A program made the translations under genes and the position numbers. The notes under the pieces are model-generated. The model saw nothing but the letters and a program-made list of their open reading frames with translations, ran no database searches and was not told the DNA's origin. From Gemmatimonadaceae bacterium (lineage in GTDB: Bacteria; Gemmatimonadota; Gemmatimonadetes; Gemmatimonadales; Gemmatimonadaceae): DNA of 48,185 bases. The stretch lies in the NCBI GenBank assembly GCA_022843265.1, contig JALHNZ010000017.1, positions 1 through 48,185 of the forward strand, given 5' to 3'. Below are positions 24,542-33,518 of this stretch, piece after piece. Every line of letters begins with the position of its first letter. Within the stretch, counting starts at the first letter, position 1.

Positions 24542-26295
24542 GCTGCCAAGGGCACACTGAACCCGGTCTTAGGCCGATCAAGCAACTTCTGTGGCACGTA
24601 TTTGTTGGCGATATGGCGGAGGGCAACCTGCCCCACACCGTTGCGAACAAGCCAACGTTCAGGCAACTGCCACGAAAGTTTGACCACGCGATGATCAAGC
24701 AGCGGAGCACGTGCTTCCAGACCGACTGACATACTAGCGCGGTCGACTTTCGTCATCTTATTGTCTGGAAGATACGAGAGCTGGTCCGCCAGTAGCATGC
24801 GGTCAAGCCGCGTGGCGTCAGGCATAACTTGTTCGAACGCTTGCGCGATGGCGCCCGACACAGGAAGCGCCTGCTCACCAATCGGTACAAGGCCAGTTGA
24901 CACGAGCCGCTGATAGCGGTCAATGGACCGCGATAACATGGGCAACGCACCGAGTTTTCGTATTTTTTCTTCGACCCGACGCTCCTGCACACTTCCTGGC
25001 AGCCGTTGGAGCTGCTGAAACGCTCGGTCGATGAAGCCGAAAGGCCCCACGTTAATCATGGCGCAAAAACCTTGCCGAATGAGTTTGGGCAGTCTGCTCA
25101 GTCGCTCCAGCATGTGCTTCCCGTAGAGATACCGGTTGTATCCAGCGAACAACTCATCGCCTCCGTCGCCGGTGAGCCCAACCGTCATGTGACGCCGTGC
25201 TGCTGCTGATACAAGAATCCGCGGGAGCTGTGACGCATCAGCAAAGAGCTCGTCGTACACCTCAACAAGTTGGGGGATCAGGTCGAGCGCATCCGAGCCG
25301 ACAATGGAGATGGTCGTGTGATCTGTGCCCAAGCGTGAGGCGACCGCCTCGGCATGCACCCCCTTGTCGTGCACCGGGTCGTCAAAACGAATAGTGAAAG
25401 TTTTGATCGGACGGTTGAAGTGTTCCCGCATGAGTGCCACGACGGTGGTCGAATCGATGCCACCGGACAAAAAGGCCCTTAATGGGACATCCGATTCAAG
25501 GTGCGAACTCACCGCCAGCGAGAGCACGTTTTCAATGGTCGCAGGAATATCCTCCTCGCGAAGTACATGACCGCCGGGTCGGCCGGACTGAGCCACTGAT
25601 ACGATTGACCAATATGCCCGTGGCGCGGGAGGTGGCTGCGTCGGGTCGCTGAGTTCGAGGAGCGTGCCTGGCGGCATCTTCATGACGTCACGCCAGATAC
25701 TCCGTGGTCCGGGCACGTGCAACATGGCCGCGAATTCTCTGGCCGCATCGTCTTTAAGCCGCCGCTGGGACTTGGGTCCGGCAGCGACTGTCTTCAGCTC
25801 CGAGCCAAAGCTTACGTAGCCCGCTTCACAATAGACGTGCAGCGGCTTGATGCCAATGCGGTCGCGAGCCATCGTCAGCCGCTGCCGAGTTGCGTCCCAG
25901 GCAGCGATGGCAAACATGCCCACGGCTCGGCGCAGCGTTTCCTCGATGACCCACACCTGAAAGCTAGCGGTAAGCGCCTCGGTGTCGGAGCGTCCAACGA
26001 ACGTTATCCCCTGTGCTTCAAGATCGCGCCGCAGCTCACGGTGGTTGTAGATCTCTCCGTTGAACACAAGATGGTACTGGCCTTTTGGACTGGCCATCGG
26101 CTGATGGCCTCGTGGCGACAGTTCGATGATCGCCAGCCGACGGAAGCTGAGTGCTACCCCTGACTCCGGAGAGACAAAGACGCCGTCGTCGTCGGGGCCT
26201 CGATGTTGCAACGTGCCGGCCATTCGTCGCACGGCCGACTGTGCGTCATCTACACGAATGCCGCCAGCTTGCCAAAATCCGGCGATTCCGCACAT
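24514..26295 (-). CDS. asnB: Asparagine synthase (glutamine-hydrolysing), frameshifted near its C-terminus
   Basis: Class II glutamine amidotransferase plus synthetase, 593 aa before an early stop. MCGIAGFW carries the Cys2 nucleophile; LQHRGPDDDGVF, LVFNGEIYNHRELR and GRSDTEALTASFQVW complete the glutaminase domain (residues 1-~215). FLSGGIDSTTVVALM (~residue 275) is the ATP pyrophosphatase loop and LTGDGGDELFAGYNRY the second nucleotide site; YLPDNKMTKVDRASM follows. Paralogues in polysaccharide loci amidate sugar acids instead of making free asparagine. The frame ends right after SVPLAAWLRGPLRP, about 55 residues short; the missing C-terminus lies in another frame at 24353-24541. Either a real single-base loss or a sequence error. 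Confidence 0.9.
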   Translation of the reverse strand: MCGIAGFWQAGGIRVDDAQSAVRRMAGTLQHRGPDDDGVFVSPESGVALSFRRLAIIELSPRGHQPMASPKGQYHLVFNGEIYNHRELRRDLEAQGITFVGRSDTEALTASFQVWVIEETLRRAVGMFAIAAWDATRQRLTMARDRIGIKPLHVYCEAGYVSFGSELKTVAAGPKSQRRLKDDAAREFAAMLHVPGPRSIWRDVMKMPPGTLLELSDPTQPPPAPRAYWSIVSVAQSGRPGGHVLREEDIPATIENVLSLAVSSHLESDVPLRAFLSGGIDSTTVVALMREHFNRPIKTFTIRFDDPVHDKGVHAEAVASRLGTDHTTISIVGSDALDLIPQLVEVYDELFADASQLPRILVSAAARRHMTVGLTGDGGDELFAGYNRYLYGKHMLERLSRLPKLIRQGFCAMINVGPFGFIDRAFQQLQRLPGSVQERRVEEKIRKLGALPMLSRSIDRYQRLVSTGLVPIGEQALPVSGAIAQAFEQVMPDATRLDRMLLADQLSYLPDNKMTKVDRASMSVGLEARAPLLDHRVVKLSWQLPERWLVRNGVGQVALRHIANKYVPQKLLDRPKTGFSVPLAAWLRGPLRP

Positions 26296-26816
26296 GCCAG
26301 AGGGGTGAGTTTAGATGAAGGGGAATCGCTGAAGAGGGGGCGCCGACACCGCATGCCGTCCTAGTTGCAACCGTAAATGTCGTCGCTTACTGACGCGGCA
26401 TACACAAAGCCGCGCCAAGTGCTTAAAAAGTGTGGGCGCCATCGGCCACGTGCGAGGGGGGTTGTAGCTGTCTTGGTGATAACCGACACTCTTCCGCCAG
26501 AATATTCCAGGGGCATGATGATCGTGCCCGCAGGGCGGCTATTAACGCGTGCCTTATATTCCACAAGCCGTTGGCCCAATGATGGTCGTTTATCACTTTC
26601 ATCCGGTTCTGCCAGCGTTACGCGATCCCGCGGAAGAAGTCCTTGATTAAGACTTTCGAGGGCACTTCGGCAACGATGGTCCCGAACACGCTTACCACGG
26701 GCAACGCCACAGGAATAGGCGCTCACGTTGGCAGTGCTCCGCTCCCACGTCGTGCGCTGGTTGCGCGCAACATCTCCAATGTCGTCCTGCCAACTGAGCT
26801 TAATTTAGAATTGCAG
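26296..26816. other. 521-base spacer without a recognised gene
   Basis: Lies between divergent asnB and the acyltransferase-3 gene. Open frames exist on both strands: minus 26361-26726 (121 codons, ending SVSDDIYGCN) and plus 26377-26646 (89 codons, ending SGSASVTRSRGRSP). They overlap each other, so at most one is real; neither matches a family I know. The frame of the acyltransferase also stays open back to 26643. Both promoters of the divergent units must be here. Confidence 0.45.
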
Positions 26817-28019
26817 ATGTCAGACGAATCGGGCAAGACTTCCTTACGTACGCACGAGACGGGGCGTAGCGGGCGCCGCTTGGCGGCTCTCGATGCTTTA
26901 CGGGGCATCGCCGCGGTGGCGGTTGTATTCTTTCATCTGGAGGGGGCGTTCTTGAGAGCCCCTCAGCCTTGGATGCCCGGGTGGCTGTCCACTTTGTTTC
27001 AGCACGGGCACCTTGGCGTCAATATTTTTTTTGCGATCAGTGGCTTCGTCATCGCGATGTCCGTGAAGCATGAGGCGGACAGCTGGGCGTACGCTGGACG
27101 CTTTACGATCAGGAGATCAATACGACTGGATCCGCCGATGTGGATGGCGATCGCCGTTGAAATGGCGCTGATTTTTGTGGGGTTGAAGTACATGGGCAAC
27201 GTGAGTTCGGCCGAATTGCCCTCCGTGCCTCAGGTGTTGACCAACATGGTCTATCTACAGGAGTTTTTCGGCTACGCCCACATAAGCCCCGTTTTCTGGA
27301 CGCTCTGCTACGAAATACAATTCTACTTGACGTTCGTTTTCGTCTTGGTGCTTGGCGCAAAGTTCAGCGATTTAACTACGAAGTCGGCGGGATCGTCAGC
27401 TGTTTTCATAATGTTCACCGCACTCTTCGTCGCGTCATTGCTGGCTTCAGCTGGCCTTATTAGTTCGCCGCCACGCGGTGTTGGCCTCCACCGGTGGAAC
27501 GAGTTTTTTCTAGGCGCGCTAACATACTGGGTGTGCACGAGAAGAACTCGACCGTGGATGCTCGTAGTTGGCACTTCAATGGTCGTGGCGGCTACATTGC
27601 ACACTGGCAGAGCGCTCGAAGCAACCATTCTGATCATCACTTGTCTTACGTGCGCGTTGAGCTATCTCAGGCCCTCGTTCGACGCGCTCGCCAACGCAAA
27701 AGTCTGGCAGCGCTTGGGGCTTATATCGTATAGCGTGTACCTGTATCACGGTTCTTTGGGGTATCGCACCGTATCTCTAGGCCAGCATTTCCTGGGTTCA
27801 ACACTAAGCTCAGTGACTGGCCCGCTCTTGTGGGTTTTCTCGCTCGGGGTAGCGGTGGGCGGATCCGCTATTCTGTGGTACTTCGTGGAACGACCGACGG
27901 TGACGTGGTCTCGTCAAATCTCGTTGAAGCCTGCTCCGACAACGCGCCTGTCGACGAAACAATCGACGTTCGCCGTTTCGGCCCAAACTGATGACGTCGA
28001 ATCTTTCCAAGCTCCCTAA
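26817..28019 (+). CDS. Acyltransferase 3 family membrane protein
   Basis: Integral membrane acyltransferase, 400 aa from the ATG at 26817. The frame extends to 26643, but the added 58 residues have no hydrophobic or family character. Motifs: RRLAALDALRGIAAVAVVFFHLEG (start helix with the conserved R and H), GHLGVNIFFAISGFVIAMSV (the F-F-x-x-SGF motif), FTIRRSIRLDPPMWM (R-x-x-R-x-x-P), ISPVFWTLCYEIQFYLTF, and a final YSVYLYHGSLGYR helix. Family members move acetyl or other acyl groups onto sugars of O-antigen and exopolysaccharide. About 100 bases downstream come the ACP and MaoC-SDR genes, which suggests a non-acetyl acyl donor. Base composition looks lower in GC than neighbours. Confidence 0.87.
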   Translation: MSDESGKTSLRTHETGRSGRRLAALDALRGIAAVAVVFFHLEGAFLRAPQPWMPGWLSTLFQHGHLGVNIFFAISGFVIAMSVKHEADSWAYAGRFTIRRSIRLDPPMWMAIAVEMALIFVGLKYMGNVSSAELPSVPQVLTNMVYLQEFFGYAHISPVFWTLCYEIQFYLTFVFVLVLGAKFSDLTTKSAGSSAVFIMFTALFVASLLASAGLISSPPRGVGLHRWNEFFLGALTYWVCTRRTRPWMLVVGTSMVVAATLHTGRALEATILIITCLTCALSYLRPSFDALANAKVWQRLGLISYSVYLYHGSLGYRTVSLGQHFLGSTLSSVTGPLLWVFSLGVAVGGSAILWYFVERPTVTWSRQISLKPAPTTRLSTKQSTFAVSAQTDDVESFQAP

Positions 28020-28122
28020 CCTGTGAACGGAGATATTGTGCTTCGCCGCTGACGCTTTGGGCATTGTCAACTTAGCGAATTTTGCGACTTTGAATTTCGA
28101 CTTACAGCCACTCCCACCTCGC

Positions 28123-28362
28123 ATGACAAAGGATTTCGAACCTTCACTTCAGCTTATCTTTCAGGCGGTCCTTGAACTCGATGCGGGGACCGATGCATCA
28201 GAGATTCGCCAGCTTACGTTCCCCCGATGGGATTCACTGGCACACGTGTCACTGATCTCGGCGATCGAAAGTGAGTTCGGCATTGAGATCGACGTGAACG
28301 ACCAGCTCGAACTCACGTCATTCGCGATGATGCTCGAGTATCTCAAGGAAAACGTGCGGTGA
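28123..28362 (+). CDS. Dedicated acyl carrier protein
   Basis: 79 aa, acidic four-helix carrier protein. The start ATG at 28123 gives MTKDFEPSLQLIFQAVLEL; the frame is open further upstream but without ACP character. FPRWDSLAHVSLISAIESEF contains the DSL phosphopantetheine attachment site, serine 38. The sequence FGIEIDVNDQLELTSFAMM then follows, as in ACPs for special acyl pathways. Its stop overlaps the GTG of the MaoC-SDR gene (GTGA), so the two are translationally coupled. With FkbH, MaoC-SDR and two acyltransferases nearby it is probably the carrier for a polysaccharide acyl group, not the general fatty-acid ACP, which usually sits with fab genes. Confidence 0.88.
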   Translation: MTKDFEPSLQLIFQAVLELDAGTDASEIRQLTFPRWDSLAHVSLISAIESEFGIEIDVNDQLELTSFAMMLEYLKENVR

Positions 28363-29462
28363 CTTCCGCGTCGTTCGAAGTCGAAGTCACCGATTCGTCG
28401 GCCACCCAGTTTGCTGAGCTGTCCGGCGACTGGAACCCGCTGCATACCGACGTTGAGTACGCGGCCCGAAGCTCGTACGGAAAGCGCGTGTTACACGGCG
28501 CCTTCTCCGCCGGCCTCGTCTCCCGCATGGCAGGAATGCACGTGCCCGGTACGGCATGCCTGTTGCACGGCATCCAGCTGCGTTTTGTCGCACCCATTCT
28601 CCCGCCGGCGCGCCTGCTGGTGCATGGACAGCTGAGCCGCGGTAGTATGGAGCAGGGCGTCGTTGACGTTACAGTTGTCGACGCCGCCAGCGGTATGCGT
28701 TACGTGGAAGGCTCGTACTCCTTTGGGCTGCACGATACGCCCGACAACTCCGCGCCAGCCTCAGCACTGGCGAGCCCCCCAGAAGCGGAGCAACACCTCG
28801 AGGCGGTGGTGCTCGTGACAGGAGCCAATGGCGCGTTAGGATCGGCCGTACTCGCCAGTCTTGGTGCGCGAGCACTGGGAGTAAGCAGGCACGCTGGCAC
28901 CTCCGGGATTTTGGTTCCGGATCTTGCCGAGATCTCGCAAGCAGTGGGCGCGCGAAAGCTTGCTGGCGTGGTACACTGCGCCTGGCCGCCTCCTGACAAC
29001 ACACGATTGGTAGACTTGCAAGCGGCAGCAGCGCCCGTTGATCACTACGTTGGTGCGCCCCTCAGGCAGGTGCTCGCGCTCGCACAACTGCTCAAAACCA
29101 ACGGAACGGCGGGCGCACCGCTGATTCTCGTGGGATCGACTGCGGCGATGCCCGGACGGCACAACTATCGAATGCCGTTGTACTCGCTCGGCAAAGCGCT
29201 GGTGCCCGAACTCACGCGCATGCTCGCACTGGAGCTCGCCCCTACAGGCGGCCGCTGTCTGTCGGCGATTTTCGACGTGCTGGATGGTGGAATGAATGCA
29301 CAGATGCCCAAGACGGCTCGCCTGGCGCACATGAATCGCATTCCGGCAGGACGCATCGCGACAACCGACGAGGCGGCACAACAGCTTGTGTGGATGCTCG
29401 ACAATGCAAGCCACCTGGCAACTGGAGCGGTGATATCGCTATCGGGCGGCGCAATGCCGTGA
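28359..29462 (+). CDS. MaoC-like hydratase fused to short-chain dehydrogenase
   Basis: 367 aa with two domains. Residues 1-~125 form a hotdog-fold (R)-enoyl hydratase: SGDWNPLHTDVEYA carries the Asp and His of the hydratase active site, SYGKRVLHGAFSAGLVS follows. Residues ~148-367 form an SDR: VVLVTGANGALGSAV (TGxxGxxG cofactor site), LILVGSTAAMPGR (Ser) and YSLGKALVPELTRMLALELA (YxxxK), ending TGAVISLSGGAMP. The start is a GTG at 28359 overlapping the ACP stop. The pair of activities would interconvert enoyl-, 3-hydroxy- and 3-keto-acyl thioesters, most simply on the neighbouring ACP. It ends 6 bases from the convergent FkbH gene. Substrate chain length is unknown. Confidence 0.82.
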   Translation: MTSASFEVEVTDSSATQFAELSGDWNPLHTDVEYAARSSYGKRVLHGAFSAGLVSRMAGMHVPGTACLLHGIQLRFVAPILPPARLLVHGQLSRGSMEQGVVDVTVVDAASGMRYVEGSYSFGLHDTPDNSAPASALASPPEAEQHLEAVVLVTGANGALGSAVLASLGARALGVSRHAGTSGILVPDLAEISQAVGARKLAGVVHCAWPPPDNTRLVDLQAAAAPVDHYVGAPLRQVLALAQLLKTNGTAGAPLILVGSTAAMPGRHNYRMPLYSLGKALVPELTRMLALELAPTGGRCLSAIFDVLDGGMNAQMPKTARLAHMNRIPAGRIATTDEAAQQLVWMLDNASHLATGAVISLSGGAMP

Positions 29463-29468
29463 GCGGCG

Positions 29469-31106
29469 CTACAGCGCTTCGGACAAATCGAAGAGGCTCA
29501 GGTCGTTGGCGAAGCGTTCCCGGCATGAGGCCACATCCAGCGTAACAACGCCTTCGTCTGGCTCCCGCCCAAGACACTCCACGAGAAAGCGTCGCGTTGG
29601 TTCATTTTTTTCTGTTACGGCATACTCAATGCTGGCGACTGCCGCATTCTGACGCAGCAGCCATGCGAGAAACGCAAACTCGACGCGGCGCTGAAATACG
29701 CGGCAGGACATGACGAGCGCGCGAACGATACCCCCGCCATCAACCAGCGCCACCAGAATCTCGCCGTGCTCTCCCGTGCGATCACTCAGCGTAACGCCGT
29801 ACAGTTTACCACCCGCGTCCAGTGTCGCTTGCACTTCTTCGCTGGTAAAACGACGGCCGTTCGCGTTGAACTGGTTGGTTTTGTTCAAGAGCTGCACAGC
29901 GCGCGCGCGATCACCGGTTGATCGATCGGCGATGACCAGCGTCATGTTCAGCTCGCGCAGGAACAGTGTGAGATCCGCGCCCGCGACATTGCTCGGCGCC
30001 ATACCCTCCAATCGGCGCCTGTACATTTGCGTGCGCTGCTGGTCCTCCGCCGTTACGCTGTTGCGGCGAAAGTGATGCGCAAGCGCGTCGAGCAATGCGG
30101 GAAGCTCTGAGGCGGAATCCGGAAACCTCAAACACGTGACTTGCGGCAGTTCGCGCGCAACTTCTGCCAACTCGACCGGATTGTCGTCTACAAACACAAA
30201 CGCATCCAGTCCAAGATTAAGCTGCTCTGCCAGCAGTTTGATTTGCGCGGACTTGGCATTCCACGACGCCAGGATTGCCACAAAGTCTTCTTCTTTCAGC
30301 ACCATTTCTCCGCTCTGAAATGGTGCCAGCGCGGTGCTTGCATCGTTCTTGGATACGGCCGCCAGCAGCACGCCTGCCTCGCGAAGCCGACGCAGCATTG
30401 TCTGATAAATGAAATGCTGGTAGCCCTTGCCTTCGGCGCGATGCGAGATTCCCTGCAATCCATCGTCACCAATAATTCCCGACCAGAGTGTCTGATCGAG
30501 ATCCGTAACAACGACTTTTCCCACGGCTGTTTCGCGGCTACGGACACGGCGCACTATGCACTCCGCCACCGTGCCCAAGGCACCACCACCAAACGGTGCG
30601 CCAGACGCGATGTACGTGCCCAGCGAAAAAAGCTCGCGAGGCAGTACGACCGCCCGCGCTGAACGCGCCATTGATTCGAGCATTCCTTCAAATGCGGCAT
30701 TGCGCTCTGATTCGATCCAGAGCGGAGGACATGGTGCGGGTACAAAAACGATGTGGCCGCCCCGCGCCGTTACGCGACCAAGAAATGATTCCACCTGTGG
30801 CAGCAGATCAGATTCGCTCTTAGCTGCGCCCGATGTAACACCGGTACGCCAGTCCATCTCGGGCACCAAGTCCCATGGAAAGAGCAGGAATACCTCGGCC
30901 ATTTCAGACGGCACCGCACTCACGACTGTCTGCTGCAGCGTATTAAACGGCAGAAACTGCGTTTCAGCTTGCCATCCCTGCTTTGCCGCAGCCGCGCGCA
31001 GGTACAGCGTGAGGGTGTCCGGCGTTCCCGACATGGCAAGTCGGAATGGAATTGTTGTTCCGCCAGAGAACTCTCGCAGAATTCGCGTGGCCTCAAGAAA
31101 GTTCAC
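29469..31106 (-). CDS. FkbH-like HAD-IIIC phosphatase/acyltransferase
   Basis: 545 aa from a GTG at 31106. FkbH-type proteins dephosphorylate 1,3-bisphosphoglycerate and load glyceryl onto an ACP in polyketide pathways; relatives occur in polysaccharide loci with unproven substrates. The N-terminal ~190 residues are an FkbH-specific domain. GKVVVTDLDQTLWSGIIGDDG (near residue 200) is the HAD motif I with DxD; AAVSKNDASTA is motif II; FVFVDDNPVELAEV is motif IV. The C-terminal third (LTLFLRELNMTLVIAD ... LLNKTNQFNANGRRF) matches the end of FkbH proteins and resembles a GNAT fold. It is last in a minus-strand operon and faces the ACP gene tail to tail. Loading of that ACP is the simplest role. 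Confidence 0.88.
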   Translation of the reverse strand: MNFLEATRILREFSGGTTIPFRLAMSGTPDTLTLYLRAAAAKQGWQAETQFLPFNTLQQTVVSAVPSEMAEVFLLFPWDLVPEMDWRTGVTSGAAKSESDLLPQVESFLGRVTARGGHIVFVPAPCPPLWIESERNAAFEGMLESMARSARAVVLPRELFSLGTYIASGAPFGGGALGTVAECIVRRVRSRETAVGKVVVTDLDQTLWSGIIGDDGLQGISHRAEGKGYQHFIYQTMLRRLREAGVLLAAVSKNDASTALAPFQSGEMVLKEEDFVAILASWNAKSAQIKLLAEQLNLGLDAFVFVDDNPVELAEVARELPQVTCLRFPDSASELPALLDALAHHFRRNSVTAEDQQRTQMYRRRLEGMAPSNVAGADLTLFLRELNMTLVIADRSTGDRARAVQLLNKTNQFNANGRRFTSEEVQATLDAGGKLYGVTLSDRTGEHGEILVALVDGGGIVRALVMSCRVFQRRVEFAFLAWLLRQNAAVASIEYAVTEKNEPTRRFLVECLGREPDEGVVTLDVASCRERFANDLSLFDLSEAL

Positions 31107-31158
31107 GAGTGCGACTCACCAGAAAAGTTTGATCTACGACGTATGCGTGTGACAAGCT

Positions 31159-32316
31159 TCAAAAAGTAGCATCCGATTCACCATCACCGCGCGCAAGCCA
31201 CCATTCACCAAGCGTTAACGGCCAACCCGGCTCCGCCTCGTTTCGCTTGAGAAAAAAATGTACGTTACCGGCAAAGTTCAGAAAGCCTCGTCTACGCAGA
31301 TGTTTACGCGTCGATTCATGAGGGATGCTGCACAAAATCGCATCGCTTCCCATTGCCCGGGCTGCCTTTTCGGCGGTAGCCAACAGTGCGTTTAAGGTAC
31401 CCGCGTCGGAAGGCCGCACGATCAGATCCGATAGACTGCAAACACGAACGCCACCGAGTCGTTCGTCGCCCGAGCCGCGCGGGCGCTTGAGAATGGCGAG
31501 CCCGCTAAGTTGATGCGCAGCGTCGTGGATGGTGGCAAAACTGTAGTCGGAGTTTCGCGATCCATTGCCGTAGCGTGCCAAAACTGCTGCACTATCTCTG
31601 ACGATCGCACCACGTAGCTCTGTGCGCGTGTCTCGCCACAGTGCATCGACGGCTTCCGGATCGAGCGTGGCCTCAATCGCTGCATGAAAGCGCCGCGACA
31701 CGCGTGGCATGCCAAGCCGAATGGGGACATCTGCCATCGCTCCGATCGCACCGGCGAGGCCTGCCTGCTGCGAGAAACCGAGCGCCTTTGCGACTGCGCG
31801 TGGAACGCCCGCTTGCGCGGCGCGGGCAGTGTCCAATCGTGGCAGCGTATCACGGAGCGACAGCGGTCGAATCGCGTTAGGCAACGCTCCCCAATCGGTG
31901 TAGCCGAGTGCTGCAAACAAACGGCGAGACGCGGGATTCACTGTTAGCGCACCAATCAGCGGCTCGGAGTTGCTCAGCGCACGCAGCACATGAAAGCCAA
32001 TTGGGCCGTTGCGGAATTCCGACAGAACCCAGAGACCTTTTGCCAGATACGCCGGAACTTCTGCACTGCCATTCCATAACCGAATGCTCAACGTGCTGCA
32101 GTATCCGATGACCCGATCACCCTGAAGCGCCACGAAGGTCGGCAGGGGGCGCCCGGGTTCGGCCAGGTTGCCTGCTGCGGCTGTGGTGATTCCCTCACAC
32201 ACGGATTCCGGAGTACTGCTCGATCCCCAATTTTGATTAAAGAACTCGGCCATACCCTGGGCATGCTCGGGCGTTGCCGGAATAACGCGCACGCGATTGG
32301 ACACCGCCTGCGTCAC
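31159..32316 (-). CDS. GNAT-family acyltransferase (probably two GNAT-like halves)
   Basis: 385 aa. Start chosen at the GTG at 32316: it overlaps the GT2 stop in a GTGA and has AAGGAG six bases upstream; the frame stays open to 32595 only because it overlaps GT2. The first half has VRVIPATPEHAQGMAEFFNQNWG and FVALQGDRVIGYCSTLSIRLW, LWVLSEFRNGPIGFHVLRAL and NPASRRLFAALGY, a GNAT core. The second half repeats a weaker pattern (LSGLAILKRP, DLIVRPSDAGTLNALLATAEKAA, STRKHLRRRGFLNF). Such proteins in polysaccharide loci often acylate amino sugars, here perhaps from the acyl-ACP of the neighbouring module. It lies 52 bases upstream of FkbH. Confidence 0.75.
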   Translation of the reverse strand: MTQAVSNRVRVIPATPEHAQGMAEFFNQNWGSSSTPESVCEGITTAAAGNLAEPGRPLPTFVALQGDRVIGYCSTLSIRLWNGSAEVPAYLAKGLWVLSEFRNGPIGFHVLRALSNSEPLIGALTVNPASRRLFAALGYTDWGALPNAIRPLSLRDTLPRLDTARAAQAGVPRAVAKALGFSQQAGLAGAIGAMADVPIRLGMPRVSRRFHAAIEATLDPEAVDALWRDTRTELRGAIVRDSAAVLARYGNGSRNSDYSFATIHDAAHQLSGLAILKRPRGSGDERLGGVRVCSLSDLIVRPSDAGTLNALLATAEKAARAMGSDAILCSIPHESTRKHLRRRGFLNFAGNVHFFLKRNEAEPGWPLTLGEWWLARGDGESDATF

Positions 32317-33518
32317 GCCTGACTCCTTGAGTTCACCGTGGGCAGTTCGGTCGCTGGACGTTTGGTTGGTTCCCATGTTGCGAGCTTCTCCCCTTTCAGG
32401 AGCTGCAGCCAGGCGAGCCAGCCCGCCACGATGCTCACAAAAATGTAGCCCGGAAACGCGACCAGTTTTGGCAGGCGTTTGTCGTCGGGCCATGTGAGCG
32501 TGAGGCGTGCCAACGCCAGCCCGACCAGCATGCCGACCGTGAGCAGCAACGTGTACGGCGCCGCCTTGATGAGCAGCAGTGGCCCAAACACCCATCCCAG
32601 CAAGGCCGGAAAAAGCAGCCAGCGCGCGAGTTTATGCGACGCCATCATGAGCGCGTAGCTGCCGTATTTGAACGGATTCATCATGCCGCGCAGGTAGACG
32701 AGCGTACCAAGTCCGCGCGCCATGGTACGGCTCTTTCGGCGCAGTTCAGCCTTGAGCGTCGGCGTGCGCGGCACGAGACAGGTGGCATCATCGACACTCA
32801 CGGCCCGATAACCGTGCGCGCGCGCCACGCTAGCGGCGGCAAAATCGCGGGAGAGATGCTCCGGCAGTGGCAACGCGTGCAGGTCGCGTCGCGCCGCGTA
32901 AAAGCAGCCACTCGCGCCCACAATACTGTGCACGCGCGTTTCGTACGACCGCAGTGTCATTTCCAGGCCGACATAGCTCGACTCGGCCTTATTTCCCTCG
33001 CGCGCCTCGTCTCCTACACTAATGTCGCGTCCGGAGGCGAGGCCAACGCCAGGCACGAGCAGGGCACGCACCAACGGCTTCAGGGAGTCGCGTGGAATGA
33101 GAATGGAGGCATCGATGCTCACCACGTACTCACCGCGAACATGCGCGCCAGATGCGTTTTCGCCCGCAGGTTTCCCTCGCCTCGATGGCTGCCGCAGTAG
33201 CCGAACGCGCTCATCACCGTAGTTGCGGACGAGGTCATCCGTACCGTCGCTGGAGGCGTCGGAGACGACGAGGATATCCAGCAACTCGGGCGGATAGTCG
33301 ACCGTCAACGCCGTTTCGATCGTGCGCCGCAGCCGATGCTCCTCGTTGTATGCGACAATCAAAATCGTCACTGCAGGCCAATGCTCCGGCTCAGCGGCGA
33401 GCGTGAACGAAGGCCGGAGGCGCGACCAGATCCATACCAGCGCCGGGTAGATCACAAACGCGTAGACCCCGAGCACCAGCGGTGCGGCAATCAGGATCCT
33501 TCCGATCGCATCGATCAT
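32313..33518 (-). CDS. Membrane glycosyltransferase family 2
   Basis: 401 aa GT-A enzyme with membrane anchors: one N-terminal helix (ILIAAPLVLGVYAFVIYPALVWIW) and three to four helices after residue 290 (LLFPALLGWVFGPLLLI, LLLTVGMLVGLALARL, LVAFPGYIFVSIVAGWL). The catalytic domain shows AVTILIVAYNEEHRLRRTI, LLDILVVSDASSDGT, GEYVVSIDASILIP (D-x-S in place of DXD), GASGCFYAARRDL and a KSRTMARGL segment corresponding to the Q/R-x-x-R-W region. This layout fits processive or polyprenyl-linked sugar transferases. It is coupled by 4-base overlaps to the acyltransferase upstream and the GNAT gene downstream, so sugar transfer and acylation are likely sequential. Confidence 0.87.
   Translation of the reverse strand: MIDAIGRILIAAPLVLGVYAFVIYPALVWIWSRLRPSFTLAAEPEHWPAVTILIVAYNEEHRLRRTIETALTVDYPPELLDILVVSDASSDGTDDLVRNYGDERVRLLRQPSRRGKPAGENASGAHVRGEYVVSIDASILIPRDSLKPLVRALLVPGVGLASGRDISVGDEAREGNKAESSYVGLEMTLRSYETRVHSIVGASGCFYAARRDLHALPLPEHLSRDFAAASVARAHGYRAVSVDDATCLVPRTPTLKAELRRKSRTMARGLGTLVYLRGMMNPFKYGSYALMMASHKLARWLLFPALLGWVFGPLLLIKAAPYTLLLTVGMLVGLALARLTLTWPDDKRLPKLVAFPGYIFVSIVAGWLAWLQLLKGEKLATWEPTKRPATELPTVNSRSQA

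Noticed and set aside
32317-32595. Extended start of the GNAT protein
   Set aside because: Overlaps the membrane GT2 in another frame; the GTG at 32316 has AAGGAG and a GTGA overlap.
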